A stretch of 64,000 nt of DNA from Aquimarina sp. AU474 (GTDB taxonomy: Bacteria; Bacteroidota; Bacteroidia; Flavobacteriales; Flavobacteriaceae), in the NCBI RefSeq assembly GCF_900312815.1, contig NZ_OMPE01000003.1:124001-188000 (forward strand), in the 5' to 3' direction. Below the pieces are notes generated by a model. The model was not told where the DNA came from. It made no database searches and worked only from the letters and a program-made list of their open reading frames with translations. This document shows positions 26,040-35,067 of this stretch, in pieces. The stretch's first letter is position 1; each line of letters starts with the position of its first letter. The position numbers and the translations under genes were made by a program.

Positions 26040-26573
26040 TTATTTCTTATTACGATGTAAAATTGATTTGAGTAAAGGATTAAATTCATTTTTTTCATCT
26101 TTCAGAATTTCCTGAATGTATGCCTTAGAGTCTTCGGTATTAAGGTATCCTATTCCTGTTAAGGCTCTTGTTTTCCAGCCTTTCCTAACCCCTTTTTGAA
26201 TCCTACCTTCTTCCTGTTCAATATTTATCTCTCTGGCAATTTTTAAATCCTCTTCGCTAAGGCCTGTGTTTATGGATTGATTAGCGATAGTTTCTTGATT
26301 AATACGTAATCGTTTTATTTCGGCCTGAGTAACTGTTTTAAGATAATCTATAGAAGGGCCTTCTTCGAACCCTCTAATTAGAACAGGTAAAATGAAATCG
26401 GCATTTACTCTAAGTTTTTTGATGAGTTGTTTTTCTTCTCCTATACTACAATTTGAGGTTTGCCAACCCAAAAACAATTCTTGAATGATCTCATTATTCT
26501 GAGAATAACCTATACACCCAAGAAGTAATACTCCAAGAGCAAAAAGTGAATATTTTATTTTATATAGATACAT
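26040..26573 (-). CDS. Exported protein linked to an M43 protease, unknown
   Basis: A 177-residue protein with a signal sequence that could be cut as a lipoprotein (ALGVLLLGCIG) or after YSQ. The mature part is helical and charged, with no recognised domain (GWQTSNCSIGEEKQLIKKLR, and IGYLNTEDSKAYIQEILKDE near the end, which looks like a HEAT-type helix pair). It starts 29 nt after the M43 metalloprotease gene on the same strand, so it is probably co-transcribed, but nothing shows a functional link. Confidence 0.65.
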   Translation of the reverse strand: MYLYKIKYSLFALGVLLLGCIGYSQNNEIIQELFLGWQTSNCSIGEEKQLIKKLRVNADFILPVLIRGFEEGPSIDYLKTVTQAEIKRLRINQETIANQSINTGLSEEDLKIAREINIEQEEGRIQKGVRKGWKTRALTGIGYLNTEDSKAYIQEILKDEKNEFNPLLKSILHRNKK

Positions 26574-26602
26574 GTGCTATAAATTTAAGTTATTTTAAAA
26601 TA

Positions 26603-27568
26603 TTAATTTGCAGGAAAAACACCATCTGCCCATATTCTTTTATCTATGCTTGGGCACGTTTCTGTAGATGCATTATGTCCGCAGTTTCTTGTGGGCTCAC
26701 CAGGTCTAGCATTGTACACCGCATTAATAGCTGATCCTGGAACCAAATGCGCTCTAAACAATTGTCCTTCGGTGATGAAAGCTCGAGTAACACTACCTGA
26801 ATGCATAATTCCTGTTTGATCAAAATTAGCATTAGTATCGGTGTGAAAAAGACCAAAATCATGCCCGAGTTCATGAGATAAAAGGTCTGAAAACGTATTC
26901 TCTCCCATAGCTACAAAATCACTACCTATATTGCAAGCTTGCCCTCTAGAAGTACCACCATCTACAGTTTCTACGTAGTAGATATTAATTTTACCTGCAT
27001 CCTTGCCTATATCATTTTCTATTCCGGATTTTAATGAACAATCAAAATTATAATATGTAGGTGCATCAGGATCACCCGTGGCATCTACAATTTCAAAAGG
27101 ACTAAACTGTACGCCCATTCTTTCTGTGCTCCATACATTAGCAGTATACACACAATGGCTAATAGCCAATGCTCGTTGCGTATTAAAGTTTCCTTTTACG
27201 ATCCATACCTTAACCGGAATTTGAATAATGTTATTAAAATTCAAATTAGGCTCATCTCTATTTGCTGTCCAATTCATAGGATCAATAATAGCAACAGGTC
27301 GATCAGTATTAAATCCAAAAATTTCTCCATTACTTCCTGGAGCTGTAAAAATGCCAACATTTTGTATTGGGCCATTTACAGTATAAGTGACATCATTAAC
27401 TTGTGCTCCTCCTTTTAGACCATCAACCAAAAGTCCAACTTCATTAGAGGACGCATTATTTATATTTATCAAATCGGCATCTGGGTCACATGACATAAAA
27501 AAAATCGAAAGACAGAAGAATCCTAAGAATCTTATATTAGATAACAACGGTTGAAATATTTTATTCAT
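26603..27568 (-). CDS. M43 family (pappalysin-like) zinc metalloprotease, lipoprotein
   Basis: A 321-residue exported protein. A lipobox-like FFMSC places the lipidated cysteine at about residue 27. The metzincin active site is HELGHDFGLFH (His232, Glu233, His236, His242), followed by the Met-turn in GIMHSG. This is the M43 pattern, seen in secreted or surface proteases of Bacteroidota. It lacks the C-terminal sorting domain that many secreted relatives carry, in line with a membrane-anchored form. The gene next downstream codes for a small exported protein. Confidence 0.88.
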   Translation of the reverse strand: MNKIFQPLLSNIRFLGFFCLSIFFMSCDPDADLININNASSNEVGLLVDGLKGGAQVNDVTYTVNGPIQNVGIFTAPGSNGEIFGFNTDRPVAIIDPMNWTANRDEPNLNFNNIIQIPVKVWIVKGNFNTQRALAISHCVYTANVWSTERMGVQFSPFEIVDATGDPDAPTYYNFDCSLKSGIENDIGKDAGKINIYYVETVDGGTSRGQACNIGSDFVAMGENTFSDLLSHELGHDFGLFHTDTNANFDQTGIMHSGSVTRAFITEGQLFRAHLVPGSAINAVYNARPGEPTRNCGHNASTETCPSIDKRIWADGVFPAN

Positions 27569-27719
27569 AGCTTCGTATTTATAGTTAATATTACGTGTTA
27601 TAATATTGTTTATAGACGAAACAGCACTATAAGAGTATGTAAAGAGATACTCTATTCTACACGTGCTATGAGGTTGTGATTACAGAAGTAAAAGTATACT
27701 TCTATTCGAAAATATAAAA

Positions 27720-27778
27720 GGGGGGTATCCCCCAAAGTGGAGAGGAAAAAAACTAACCATTACCATTAGGTAACCTAA
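27720..27778. repeat. GC-rich hairpin and palindrome in an AT-rich gap
   Basis: GGGGG-TAT-CCCCC (27721-27733, with one more G in front) is a strikingly GC-rich potential hairpin for this genome. A second perfect palindrome, TTAGGTAACCTAA, lies at 27766-27778. Both are between the end of the decarboxylase gene and the start of the protease gene, which run the same way. There is no T tract, so a terminator is uncertain. Confidence 0.45.
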
Positions 27779-27793
27779 AAAATATAATTCGCT

Positions 27794-29191
27794 TTAATAA
27801 AGTCTACATTTATTTTTTATTGCTTTTTCAAATACCGCGATCGTTCTTTCTATGTCTTGTTTACTAGTCATCCAAGAGCATATACTTATACGAATCACCT
27901 GTTTTTCTTGCCAGGTAGATCCACCAACCCAACACTCTTTGGATTCTTGGACATATTGAATCATCTCTTTTGTTCTTTCATCATTTTCCCCAGCGATCAA
28001 TACCTGGTTAAAAACAACATCATTAATAACTTTCAATCCTAGTTTTCGTAATCCTAATTCTAACTGTTTTGCTCTTTCATGAAAAGTTGTAATCATTTGA
28101 TCAATGCCATCTTTACCTAGATATTTCATTGTTGCCCAAAGCTCGATAGCTCTTGATCTTTTTGACATTTCTGGAGTATATAAAAGCGGGTCTCTTTGTT
28201 TACTATAAATAATATATTCACCTGTTGATTGCAATGCGCTAACCAATGCATCTGGATAGCGACACATAATTATTCCCGAATCATAGGGTGTATTTAATGT
28301 TTTATGACCATCTACTGCCCATGACGATGCTTTTTCCATCCCTTTGGTTAAATGGGATAATGTTTTTGTAGCTCTTGCCCAAAGTCCAAAGGCACCATCT
28401 ATATGTACCCATGCACCAACTTGATTTGCTAAATCACATACGGTATCAAAATCATCAAAAGCTCCAGTATTTACATTACCCGCTTGTAATAAAATAAGGC
28501 AATGATTATCTAATTTGGGTAACTCTTTTACTACTAATCTTCCTTGATCATCAGAAGGTAACCACTCAATACTATTTGTACCAAACCCTAGCATCCCCAA
28601 GGTCTTTTTTACACTAGCGTGTACTTGCTCATGTGCTAATATTCTTAATTTAGGAGCTCCATTAAGTCCACTTTCATGAACATTCCACCCTAGTTTATGA
28701 AGTAGGTGAAAACGAGCAGCTGCCAATCCACATAAATTAGCCATAGATGTACCACTTACAAATCCAGCAACAGTTTCCTGAGGGAAATCAAATATATCCT
28801 TCAACCAATTTTCACACACATCTTCTAACATAGCGTTTACAGGCGATGTAAGATACAATCCGCCACATTGATCCCATATATCAGATAACCATTTTACTCC
28901 TAAAGAAACAGGCACAGCTCCACCATTAACAAAACCAAAATATCTACCGCCTATTTGAGCTATAGTAGCAGGAGATCCAAAAGCATGTAATTGATCTATA
29001 ATTTCTTTTGCTCGGATGGTTTTTTCTTGAAGAGGTTCATCAAAACGAGTAAGGTTTTTCAAGCTAGATTGTGACGGAAACACATTCATTTCTTCTATTC
29101 CATCAATATATTCATAAGCGTAAGAACGGGCCTGCTCAAATAATTCTTTATCTTCAAATTCCCGTTTCATTTGTTTCTGTAGCCTATTCAT
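27794..29191 (-). CDS. PLP-dependent group II decarboxylase family protein
   Basis: A 465-residue fold-type I enzyme. The PLP lysine is in WAVDGHKTLNTPYDSG (Lys297); VHIDGAFGLWA supplies the ring-stacking and N1-binding residues (His263, Asp265). These match the aromatic-amino-acid/glutamate decarboxylase group, which makes amines by removing CO2. The substrate cannot be read from the sequence; aromatic amino acids, aspartate or a cysteine derivative are possible. It lies 10 nt after a tandem GNAT acetyltransferase gene, suggesting that the amine may be acylated, which is inference. Confidence 0.88.
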   Translation of the reverse strand: MNRLQKQMKREFEDKELFEQARSYAYEYIDGIEEMNVFPSQSSLKNLTRFDEPLQEKTIRAKEIIDQLHAFGSPATIAQIGGRYFGFVNGGAVPVSLGVKWLSDIWDQCGGLYLTSPVNAMLEDVCENWLKDIFDFPQETVAGFVSGTSMANLCGLAAARFHLLHKLGWNVHESGLNGAPKLRILAHEQVHASVKKTLGMLGFGTNSIEWLPSDDQGRLVVKELPKLDNHCLILLQAGNVNTGAFDDFDTVCDLANQVGAWVHIDGAFGLWARATKTLSHLTKGMEKASSWAVDGHKTLNTPYDSGIIMCRYPDALVSALQSTGEYIIYSKQRDPLLYTPEMSKRSRAIELWATMKYLGKDGIDQMITTFHERAKQLELGLRKLGLKVINDVVFNQVLIAGENDERTKEMIQYVQESKECWVGGSTWQEKQVIRISICSWMTSKQDIERTIAVFEKAIKNKCRLY

Positions 29192-29201
29192 AAATATTCT
29201 A

Positions 29202-30062
29202 TTAAAATTTTAAAATCATCTCGTATTGCCCCTTACCAGGTGATATTTGCAAACTCCTAAACAGTTCTTTAAAAGGTTTATAATCACTTTGAATGTTGAT
29301 CATTTTAATTTGCTCAGATTGAGAAAAACTCCCTAAGTGTTTTAATAAAGAAGTTCCTATACCTCTATTTCTGAAATCCGGATGAATCGCAAGTAGAGGT
29401 ATATCACCCGTATGTTTTTCAATAATACCATATCCTATACTTTCACCTTGTATTGAAGCTTTTAAAACGGTAAAATTTTTTATTTTTCGATGAATTGAAG
29501 TAAAACTATTTTGCCACGATGGATCTATAGAAGCACATTGTTCGATTTCATTTCTTCTCATCATAGATGTTTCCTCAATATTAATATCAAAACTATTTTT
29601 TGAAGTAATGTAGTTTAGTTTTGACTGAGCAAACACATAATAATCGTAATCTTTGCATATTTGAAAACCTAGATCTTTGTATAATTGAATAGCTTTTGTA
29701 TTTGTTTTTATGACTTCAAGAAGATATTGTTGCATACCTTTCTTTTTCAGATCCTTAATACAAAAGGCAAATAAGTCCTTAGCAATACCTTTACCTTGAA
29801 ATTCTTTAATGATCCCGGTACCCGTATCATAAGCGGTAGGTATTCCTTTCCACTCTTCGATACTATTCAATACAAAACCAACTAATTTGTCTTTACAAAA
29901 AGAACCGTAAGACATTTCTTGGTTAAATCCTCGTCTCTCGAGCAGGTAAGTTAATTCTTGATATGTAAGATTAAAAGGGACTTCATAATTTGAAAAAGCA
30001 TCAGTAAAGGCTATATGAATTTCTTTTACATCTGTATTTTTTAAACTCCTATGTTCTATCAT
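29202..30062 (-). CDS. Tandem GNAT N-acetyltransferase
   Basis: A 286-residue protein with two GNAT folds. The first (about 1-150) has the acyl-CoA pyrophosphate loop FQGKGIAKDLFAFCI and ends NTKAIQLYKDLGFQI. The second (about 155-286) has FRNRGIGTSLLKHLG. Only the first carries the typical R/QxxGxG/A with a complete C-terminal signature (the second retains RxxGIG), so both could be active. It precedes the decarboxylase gene by 10 nt and is probably in one operon. Confidence 0.86.
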   Translation of the reverse strand: MIEHRSLKNTDVKEIHIAFTDAFSNYEVPFNLTYQELTYLLERRGFNQEMSYGSFCKDKLVGFVLNSIEEWKGIPTAYDTGTGIIKEFQGKGIAKDLFAFCIKDLKKKGMQQYLLEVIKTNTKAIQLYKDLGFQICKDYDYYVFAQSKLNYITSKNSFDINIEETSMMRRNEIEQCASIDPSWQNSFTSIHRKIKNFTVLKASIQGESIGYGIIEKHTGDIPLLAIHPDFRNRGIGTSLLKHLGSFSQSEQIKMINIQSDYKPFKELFRSLQISPGKGQYEMILKF

Positions 30063-30138
30063 CTATTATTGGTTTAGTACAAAATAAAACCCAAGTGATG
30101 ACAACCTTATGTCAGTAGTCTTTTTTATATAACTAAAA

Positions 30139-30897
30139 TCAATTAATAATCTCTGCCTCTATTTTCTCTTCTATGATTTTGTCATCTTTTTTATATACGA
30201 AATAAGAATTATTCTTTTCATCTAAGGATGCTGCTTTTTCAACTTTTCCATTTACAAAAAGAATCCCAGATTTATCATCACAAGCATATCCATTCTTAAG
30301 TATTCCTTTCATGATATTATCATGATACAATGGCCTTCTTGATTCTTCAGAATTATAATGCGGACAATGACTATAATCTAAAAAACCCAAACCTTTTACG
30401 ATACTAAGTTCTTTTGGTCTCGAATCTGTGGTCCCTCCATTAAACCAACATAGTGAACCTGCGCTACCACCTGCTAATACTACCCCCTTATCATATGCCT
30501 TTTTTAAAGCTAAATCTATTTGTTGAGCTTTCCAAATAGCCAACATATTCAAAGTATTACCTCCACCAACAATTATAGCATCCATATGGGTAAGAATCTC
30601 TTCAAAAGATTCTTTCTGTCTGTATGAGTTTATCCAAACTTTTAGGACATGAGGCTCCACTTCAAGATCTGAGCATAGGTTATACCAAAAATTCATATAT
30701 CGCTCATTATCTCCCGTAGCTGTCGGTACAAAACAAATTTTAGGTCTTTTCTTACCTGTGAGTTTGGCTGTATATTTTATAAATTCTTTATTTACTTGAC
30801 CTCCATATACGAACAGTTTTTTACTAGGTGAATTTTTCTCTTGACCGACAACATTATTGAATAAAAATAAAAATGTAAAAAACCATAAAATACGCAT
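30139..30897 (-). CDS. Secreted S51 (PepE/cyanophycinase-like) peptidase
   Basis: A 252-residue protein with a signal peptide (MRILWFFTFLFLFNNVVGQE). The core is the class I glutamine-amidotransferase-like fold with the nucleophile in LAGGSAGSLCW (Ser145), VGGGNTLNML upstream, and the histidine region YSHCPHY (His180). E. coli PepE, which splits Asp-X dipeptides, is cytoplasmic; the export signal here is unusual and suggests work on extracellular or periplasmic peptides. It lies 24 nt after the M28 peptidase gene, so the two peptidases are probably made together. Confidence 0.85.
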   Translation of the reverse strand: MRILWFFTFLFLFNNVVGQEKNSPSKKLFVYGGQVNKEFIKYTAKLTGKKRPKICFVPTATGDNERYMNFWYNLCSDLEVEPHVLKVWINSYRQKESFEEILTHMDAIIVGGGNTLNMLAIWKAQQIDLALKKAYDKGVVLAGGSAGSLCWFNGGTTDSRPKELSIVKGLGFLDYSHCPHYNSEESRRPLYHDNIMKGILKNGYACDDKSGILFVNGKVEKAASLDEKNNSYFVYKKDDKIIEEKIEAEIIN

Positions 30898-30921
30898 ATA
30901 CTATATTTTTATTTATTTTGA

Positions 30922-32310
30922 TTATTTCACTCCATATTTATCAAAAAGATACACCAGACTGGTCATTGTCGCTGCTCCCAATTCGAGCTCACGTTTGTTA
31001 ACCGCATCAAAAGTATCATTTTTGGCATGATGATAATCGAAGTAACGTTGAGAATCTGGTCTTAATCCTGCCAACACTATTCCCTCTTTTTTAAGCGGAC
31101 CTATATCTGCCCCGCTTCCGCCTTTGGCAAAATAATGTACTAGATATGGTTCAAAAAGTGATTTCCATCCTTGAACACGAGCAAAATTAGTATCATCGCA
31201 ATCAAAAGAGAACCCTCTGGGAGTAAATCCTCCAGCATCGCTCTCTAATGCAAAGACATGGTTTTCATTTTTACTCTTGGCCACTTTGGCATATTTTTTT
31301 CCTCCTCGAAGTCCATTTTCTTCATTCATAAATAGTACGACACGTATTGATCGTTTTGGCTTATAACCAATCTCTTTAAATAATCGCAAGACTTCCATAG
31401 ATTGCACTACTCCAGCCCCATCATCATGAGAACCATCACCTAAATCCCAAGAATCGAGATGTCCACCAACAACCATATATTCATTTGGAAATTCACTACC
31501 TGTTATTTGCCCGATTACATTAAATGATTCTACATCTTTCCATGAACGACAATTCATATTCATATGAAACTTAATTTTGGGATTAAGTTTCAGCATTGAG
31601 CTTAATAAATCTGCACCATTAGTGCTAATTGCCGCCGCAGGGATTTTATCCATATTAGATAAATCACCATAACTCATAGCTCCTGTATGTGGTAAATCAT
31701 CTAATCGTAAATTCATAGAACGTACAATTACTCCAACGGCTCCAAACTTTGCTGCCTCGGCTGCACCAGAATAACGCTGATCTACACATCCTCCATAAGC
31801 TCTAAACGTTTCTATTAGATCAGCTTGCATTGGACGATTAAAAAAAACGATTCTACCCTCTATTTCAGAAGTTCCCAATTTTCTTAAATCATCTAATCCT
31901 TGTACCTCAATAATCGGAGATTTAATACCTCCTATTGGAGTAGGCACAGACCCTCCTAATGCACAAATAGGAACATTTGTTGTTACTCCAGGCTCACTCT
32001 CTATATACGCAAACTCGGTTACACCACGAGTCCACTTTGGCACCATTACTGATTGTAACCATACCCTATCAATCCCCAATTCTTTTAATTCTTTTTCTCC
32101 CCACTCTACAGCTTTTTGAGCATTTATAGATCCCGAAAGTCGCCCTCCTATTTGATTAGACAAATGATCTAACCAAGCATAGCTTTTACCATTTAACAAA
32201 GAAGTATCGTATATTTTTTTAAATATGGTCGAATCTTCTTTAGCATCATTTTGTGCAAAGCCATTCATAGCAATGACAACTAAAAGTGTGGGGATTATTT
32301 TCTTGAGCAT
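30922..32310 (-). CDS. M28 family metallopeptidase with PA domain, exported
   Basis: About 462 residues starting at the ATG at 32310 (MLKKIIPTLLVVIAMNGFAQ), which gives a clean signal peptide; the frame is open seven codons further up. A protease-associated (PA) domain at about 110-250 interrupts the sequence before the catalytic part. The zinc ligands are visible: VVGGHLDSWD, SHDDGAGV, MNEENG, ESDAGG and HHAKND. This matches carboxypeptidase Q-like M28 aminopeptidases. It is second in a minus-strand group PPK2, M28, S51. Confidence 0.92.
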   Translation of the reverse strand: MLKKIIPTLLVVIAMNGFAQNDAKEDSTIFKKIYDTSLLNGKSYAWLDHLSNQIGGRLSGSINAQKAVEWGEKELKELGIDRVWLQSVMVPKWTRGVTEFAYIESEPGVTTNVPICALGGSVPTPIGGIKSPIIEVQGLDDLRKLGTSEIEGRIVFFNRPMQADLIETFRAYGGCVDQRYSGAAEAAKFGAVGVIVRSMNLRLDDLPHTGAMSYGDLSNMDKIPAAAISTNGADLLSSMLKLNPKIKFHMNMNCRSWKDVESFNVIGQITGSEFPNEYMVVGGHLDSWDLGDGSHDDGAGVVQSMEVLRLFKEIGYKPKRSIRVVLFMNEENGLRGGKKYAKVAKSKNENHVFALESDAGGFTPRGFSFDCDDTNFARVQGWKSLFEPYLVHYFAKGGSGADIGPLKKEGIVLAGLRPDSQRYFDYHHAKNDTFDAVNKRELELGAATMTSLVYLFDKYGVK

Positions 32311-32350
32311 AGTAAATATATCTTGTTGCAATGCAACTTTATTCTAATTA

Positions 32351-33229
32351 TTATTCGTTTTCTAATTGTTCTTTATATACTCCTAAATTTGCTTTTGTTT
32401 TTGCATCCAACTCAGGTTCTTGTATATCGTTATACTCTCTTAGGGTATCATAAAGTGTTTTTGCAACAATATATCTTGCTGCAGGTTTATCGTCTGCCGG
32501 GATGACATACCAAGGAGCATGTGACACCGATGTTCTATTTATAGCATCCTCATAGCAATCCATATACTGATCCCATAACTTGCGTTCCTTTAAATCACCA
32601 GCAGAAAATTTCCAATTTTTTTCTTTTTTATTTAACCTTCTCAGTAGCCTATTTTTTTGTTCATCTTTAGATAAATGCAAATAAAACTTGTAGATCAATG
32701 TACCATTTTGAGCAATATGTTTTTCAAAGTTTCTAATCTGCTCAAAACGTGTATCCCAAAATTCGTCGTTAATATCATCAACACTATTTACATTAGGAAT
32801 ATTCTCACCCATAATATAACCTGGATGAACTCTAGTGACCAAAACATTTTCGTAATGTGTCCTGTTAAAGACTCCGAACCTACCGCGTTGTGGCAATGCT
32901 ATATAATGTCTCCATAAATAATCATGACCTAATTCTAAATCTGTAGGTACTTTAAAACTGTGAACGATAATTCCTCGAGTATTAAAATCTTTGAACACTT
33001 CTCTAATCAAACTATCTTTTCCTGAAGTATCCATACCCTGAAGGCAAATCAAAACAGCATATTTACCGTGAGCATATAACGTATCTTGCAGTTCTCCTAG
33101 TTTTTCACGTACTTCTTCTAATTCCTTTTCAATTTTCTTATCACTTTCTTCAAGATCAATAACTGTAGGAATTTTTGATAGTTCTATTGTGTTTGTAACC
33201 TTAAAATCTTCGTGGTGTATGTTCTTCAT
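32351..33229 (-). CDS. ppk2: PPK2 family polyphosphate kinase
   Basis: A 292-residue enzyme that transfers phosphate between polyphosphate and nucleotides. Walker A is GMDTSGKD (65-72) in LICLQGMDTSGKDSLIR; the lid and Walker B region is GVFNRTHYENVLVTRVHPGY. The FNRxHYE form, with Asn where some classes have Asp, places it with the polyphosphate:nucleotide phosphotransferases of the TIGR03709 type. The coiled-coil lead-in (25-50) is normal for the family. The direction (ADP or AMP use) cannot be read. It may share a transcript with the M28 peptidase (gap 40 nt). Confidence 0.92.
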   Translation of the reverse strand: MKNIHHEDFKVTNTIELSKIPTVIDLEESDKKIEKELEEVREKLGELQDTLYAHGKYAVLICLQGMDTSGKDSLIREVFKDFNTRGIIVHSFKVPTDLELGHDYLWRHYIALPQRGRFGVFNRTHYENVLVTRVHPGYIMGENIPNVNSVDDINDEFWDTRFEQIRNFEKHIAQNGTLIYKFYLHLSKDEQKNRLLRRLNKKEKNWKFSAGDLKERKLWDQYMDCYEDAINRTSVSHAPWYVIPADDKPAARYIVAKTLYDTLREYNDIQEPELDAKTKANLGVYKEQLENE

Positions 33230-33337
33230 TTTACGATTTGTGTTATACTTCGAAAGATACTAAAGTTTTGGATGGTAATAAAAATAGTTCTGTTTTAAAA
33301 AAATGAGTTTTAACTGAATTTAAAAAAGTAATATTTC

Positions 33338-33859
33338 TTATCTGGCATTAAAATCGTAACTAAATCCAATAAGAAATGTATCATATCGCCTACCCAAACT
33401 TTTTACATTAAGCTCTGCAAAAACATGTACCGGAATTGATATTTGATGTAATGCTCTAATTTTAATCTGCGCTCCATGATTAAAATTCCCCGTTCTTATA
33501 CCAAGAAAAGCCTCATCTTCAATTTCTTCAAAAATACTAGAATCATTACCTACATAACTCATACCAGCTGTAATGGTAGTAGGATACCAATTAAATAAAA
33601 TAAGGTTTACTCCAAAAGCAAGTTCATTAAAGCCTTCATAATCATCCTCACCTCCCACGGCAAACGCACGATTATATTCACCCATAAAAGTGGTATAACA
33701 ATTAAACGCGTACTCTACTCTAGCGCCAAGACCTACTTCATTTTGAAGGCCAAAACTTTTAATCGCCACAAAACCATAATTTACGGCTCCAGAGTCGTAT
33801 TGCGCAGATGTGTTTTGTATACTAAGAGTTAGTAATACAATAAATAGGATTCTTTTCAT
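33338..33859 (-). CDS. Outer-membrane beta-barrel-like protein
   Basis: A 173-residue exported protein starting at the ATG at 33859 (MKRILFIVLLTLSIQNTSAQ); the frame opens six codons further up. The mature chain alternates hydrophobic and polar residues in eight or so segments, with glycine-rich and aromatic-rich ends (final FLIGFSYDFNAR), as in small outer-membrane barrels. No family name is recognised. It is the last gene of a minus-strand envelope operon, 44 nt after the response regulator stop. Confidence 0.72.
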   Translation of the reverse strand: MKRILFIVLLTLSIQNTSAQYDSGAVNYGFVAIKSFGLQNEVGLGARVEYAFNCYTTFMGEYNRAFAVGGEDDYEGFNELAFGVNLILFNWYPTTITAGMSYVGNDSSIFEEIEDEAFLGIRTGNFNHGAQIKIRALHQISIPVHVFAELNVKSLGRRYDTFLIGFSYDFNAR

Positions 33860-33903
33860 TATCCAAGGCATATCCAAAATTTGTCGAAAGATAACTCTAC
33901 TAC

Positions 33904-35067
33904 TTACTTTGAAGCAAAAAGTTTAACATCTTCCTCACTTACCTCTTTTCCTCCAAGAATAATCAAGCGTTCGACTACATTACGAAGTTCTCTAATATTA
34001 CCTGTCCAATCATATTGCTGCAATTGTTTAATTGCTTTGGCAGAAAATGCTTTGGCAGGAGAACCTTGTTCATTCGAAATTTTGTTGGTAAAATAATCCA
34101 CTAATAAAGGAATATCCTCTCTACGATCATTAAGTGCTGGCACTTTAATAAGGATCACAGCTAATCTATGATACAAATCTTCTCTAAATTTATTATCTGC
34201 TATTTCCTTCTTTAAATTTTTATTCGTTGCAGCAACAACTCTTACATTTACCTTGATATCTTTATCACTTCCTACCCTTTGGATTTTATTTTCTTGAAGC
34301 GCTCTTAAAACTTTTGCTTGTGCCGAAAGACTCATATCCCCAATCTCATCTAAAAAAATAGTCCCTCCGTTGGCCGCCTCAAATTTACCTGCGCGATCCT
34401 TATTTGCCGATGTAAATGCTCCTTTTACGTGTCCAAATAGCTCACTCTCTATCAATTCTCCAGGTATTGCCGCACAGTTAACTTCGATCATTGGCCCTGC
34501 AGAACGTTCACTTTTTTGATGAATCCAATGCGCTACCAATTCTTTACCGGTCCCATTAGGCCCCGTAATAAGTACTCTAGCATCAGTAGCTGCAACTTTT
34601 TCTATAATAGTTTTGATCTCAGAAATCGCATTTGACTCCCCGATCATATCGTAATTTTTAGAAACCTTTTTCTTTAATCGTTTGTTTTCTACAACCAATT
34701 CTTTACGATCTAGAGCATTACGCACCGTATTTAATAATCTATTTAAATCGGGTGGTTTCGAAATATAATCAAACGCTCCCAATCGCATGGTATTTACTGC
34801 AGTATCCAAATCCCCATGTCCCGATATCATTACAATAGGAATTTCTGGTTTTATTTTTTTTACTGCCTCAAGTACTTCTACTCCGTCCATTTTAGGCATT
34901 TTGATATCACAGAGTATTAAATCGTAGTCCTCGTTTTTTATTTTTTCTATTCCAGAAAGCCCATCTTCTGCTTCAAACAATTCATATTTATCACTTTCTT
35001 CAGATAATATCTTTACTAGAACTCTTCGGATAGCCGATTCGTCTTCAATTACTAATATTTTTGCCAT
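33904..35067 (-). CDS. NtrC-like response regulator without C-terminal DNA-binding domain
   Basis: A 387-residue protein. A receiver domain at 1-120 (phosphorylation site in LILCDIKMPKMDG, then VMISGHGDLD and ISKPPDL) is joined to a sigma-54 AAA+ domain with Walker A GPNGTGKE, the sigma-54 contact loop GAFTSA and Walker B GTIFLDEIGDMS. The chain stops at about residue 387, shortly after NIRELRNVVERLIIL, without a Fis-type helix-turn-helix; typical NtrC proteins are ~450-470. Nothing resembling the missing domain follows the stop. No histidine kinase is adjacent. It lies between two barrel protein genes, overlapping the DUF6268 stop by 1 nt. Confidence 0.9.
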   Translation of the reverse strand: MAKILVIEDESAIRRVLVKILSEESDKYELFEAEDGLSGIEKIKNEDYDLILCDIKMPKMDGVEVLEAVKKIKPEIPIVMISGHGDLDTAVNTMRLGAFDYISKPPDLNRLLNTVRNALDRKELVVENKRLKKKVSKNYDMIGESNAISEIKTIIEKVAATDARVLITGPNGTGKELVAHWIHQKSERSAGPMIEVNCAAIPGELIESELFGHVKGAFTSANKDRAGKFEAANGGTIFLDEIGDMSLSAQAKVLRALQENKIQRVGSDKDIKVNVRVVAATNKNLKKEIADNKFREDLYHRLAVILIKVPALNDRREDIPLLVDYFTNKISNEQGSPAKAFSAKAIKQLQQYDWTGNIRELRNVVERLIILGGKEVSEEDVKLFASK

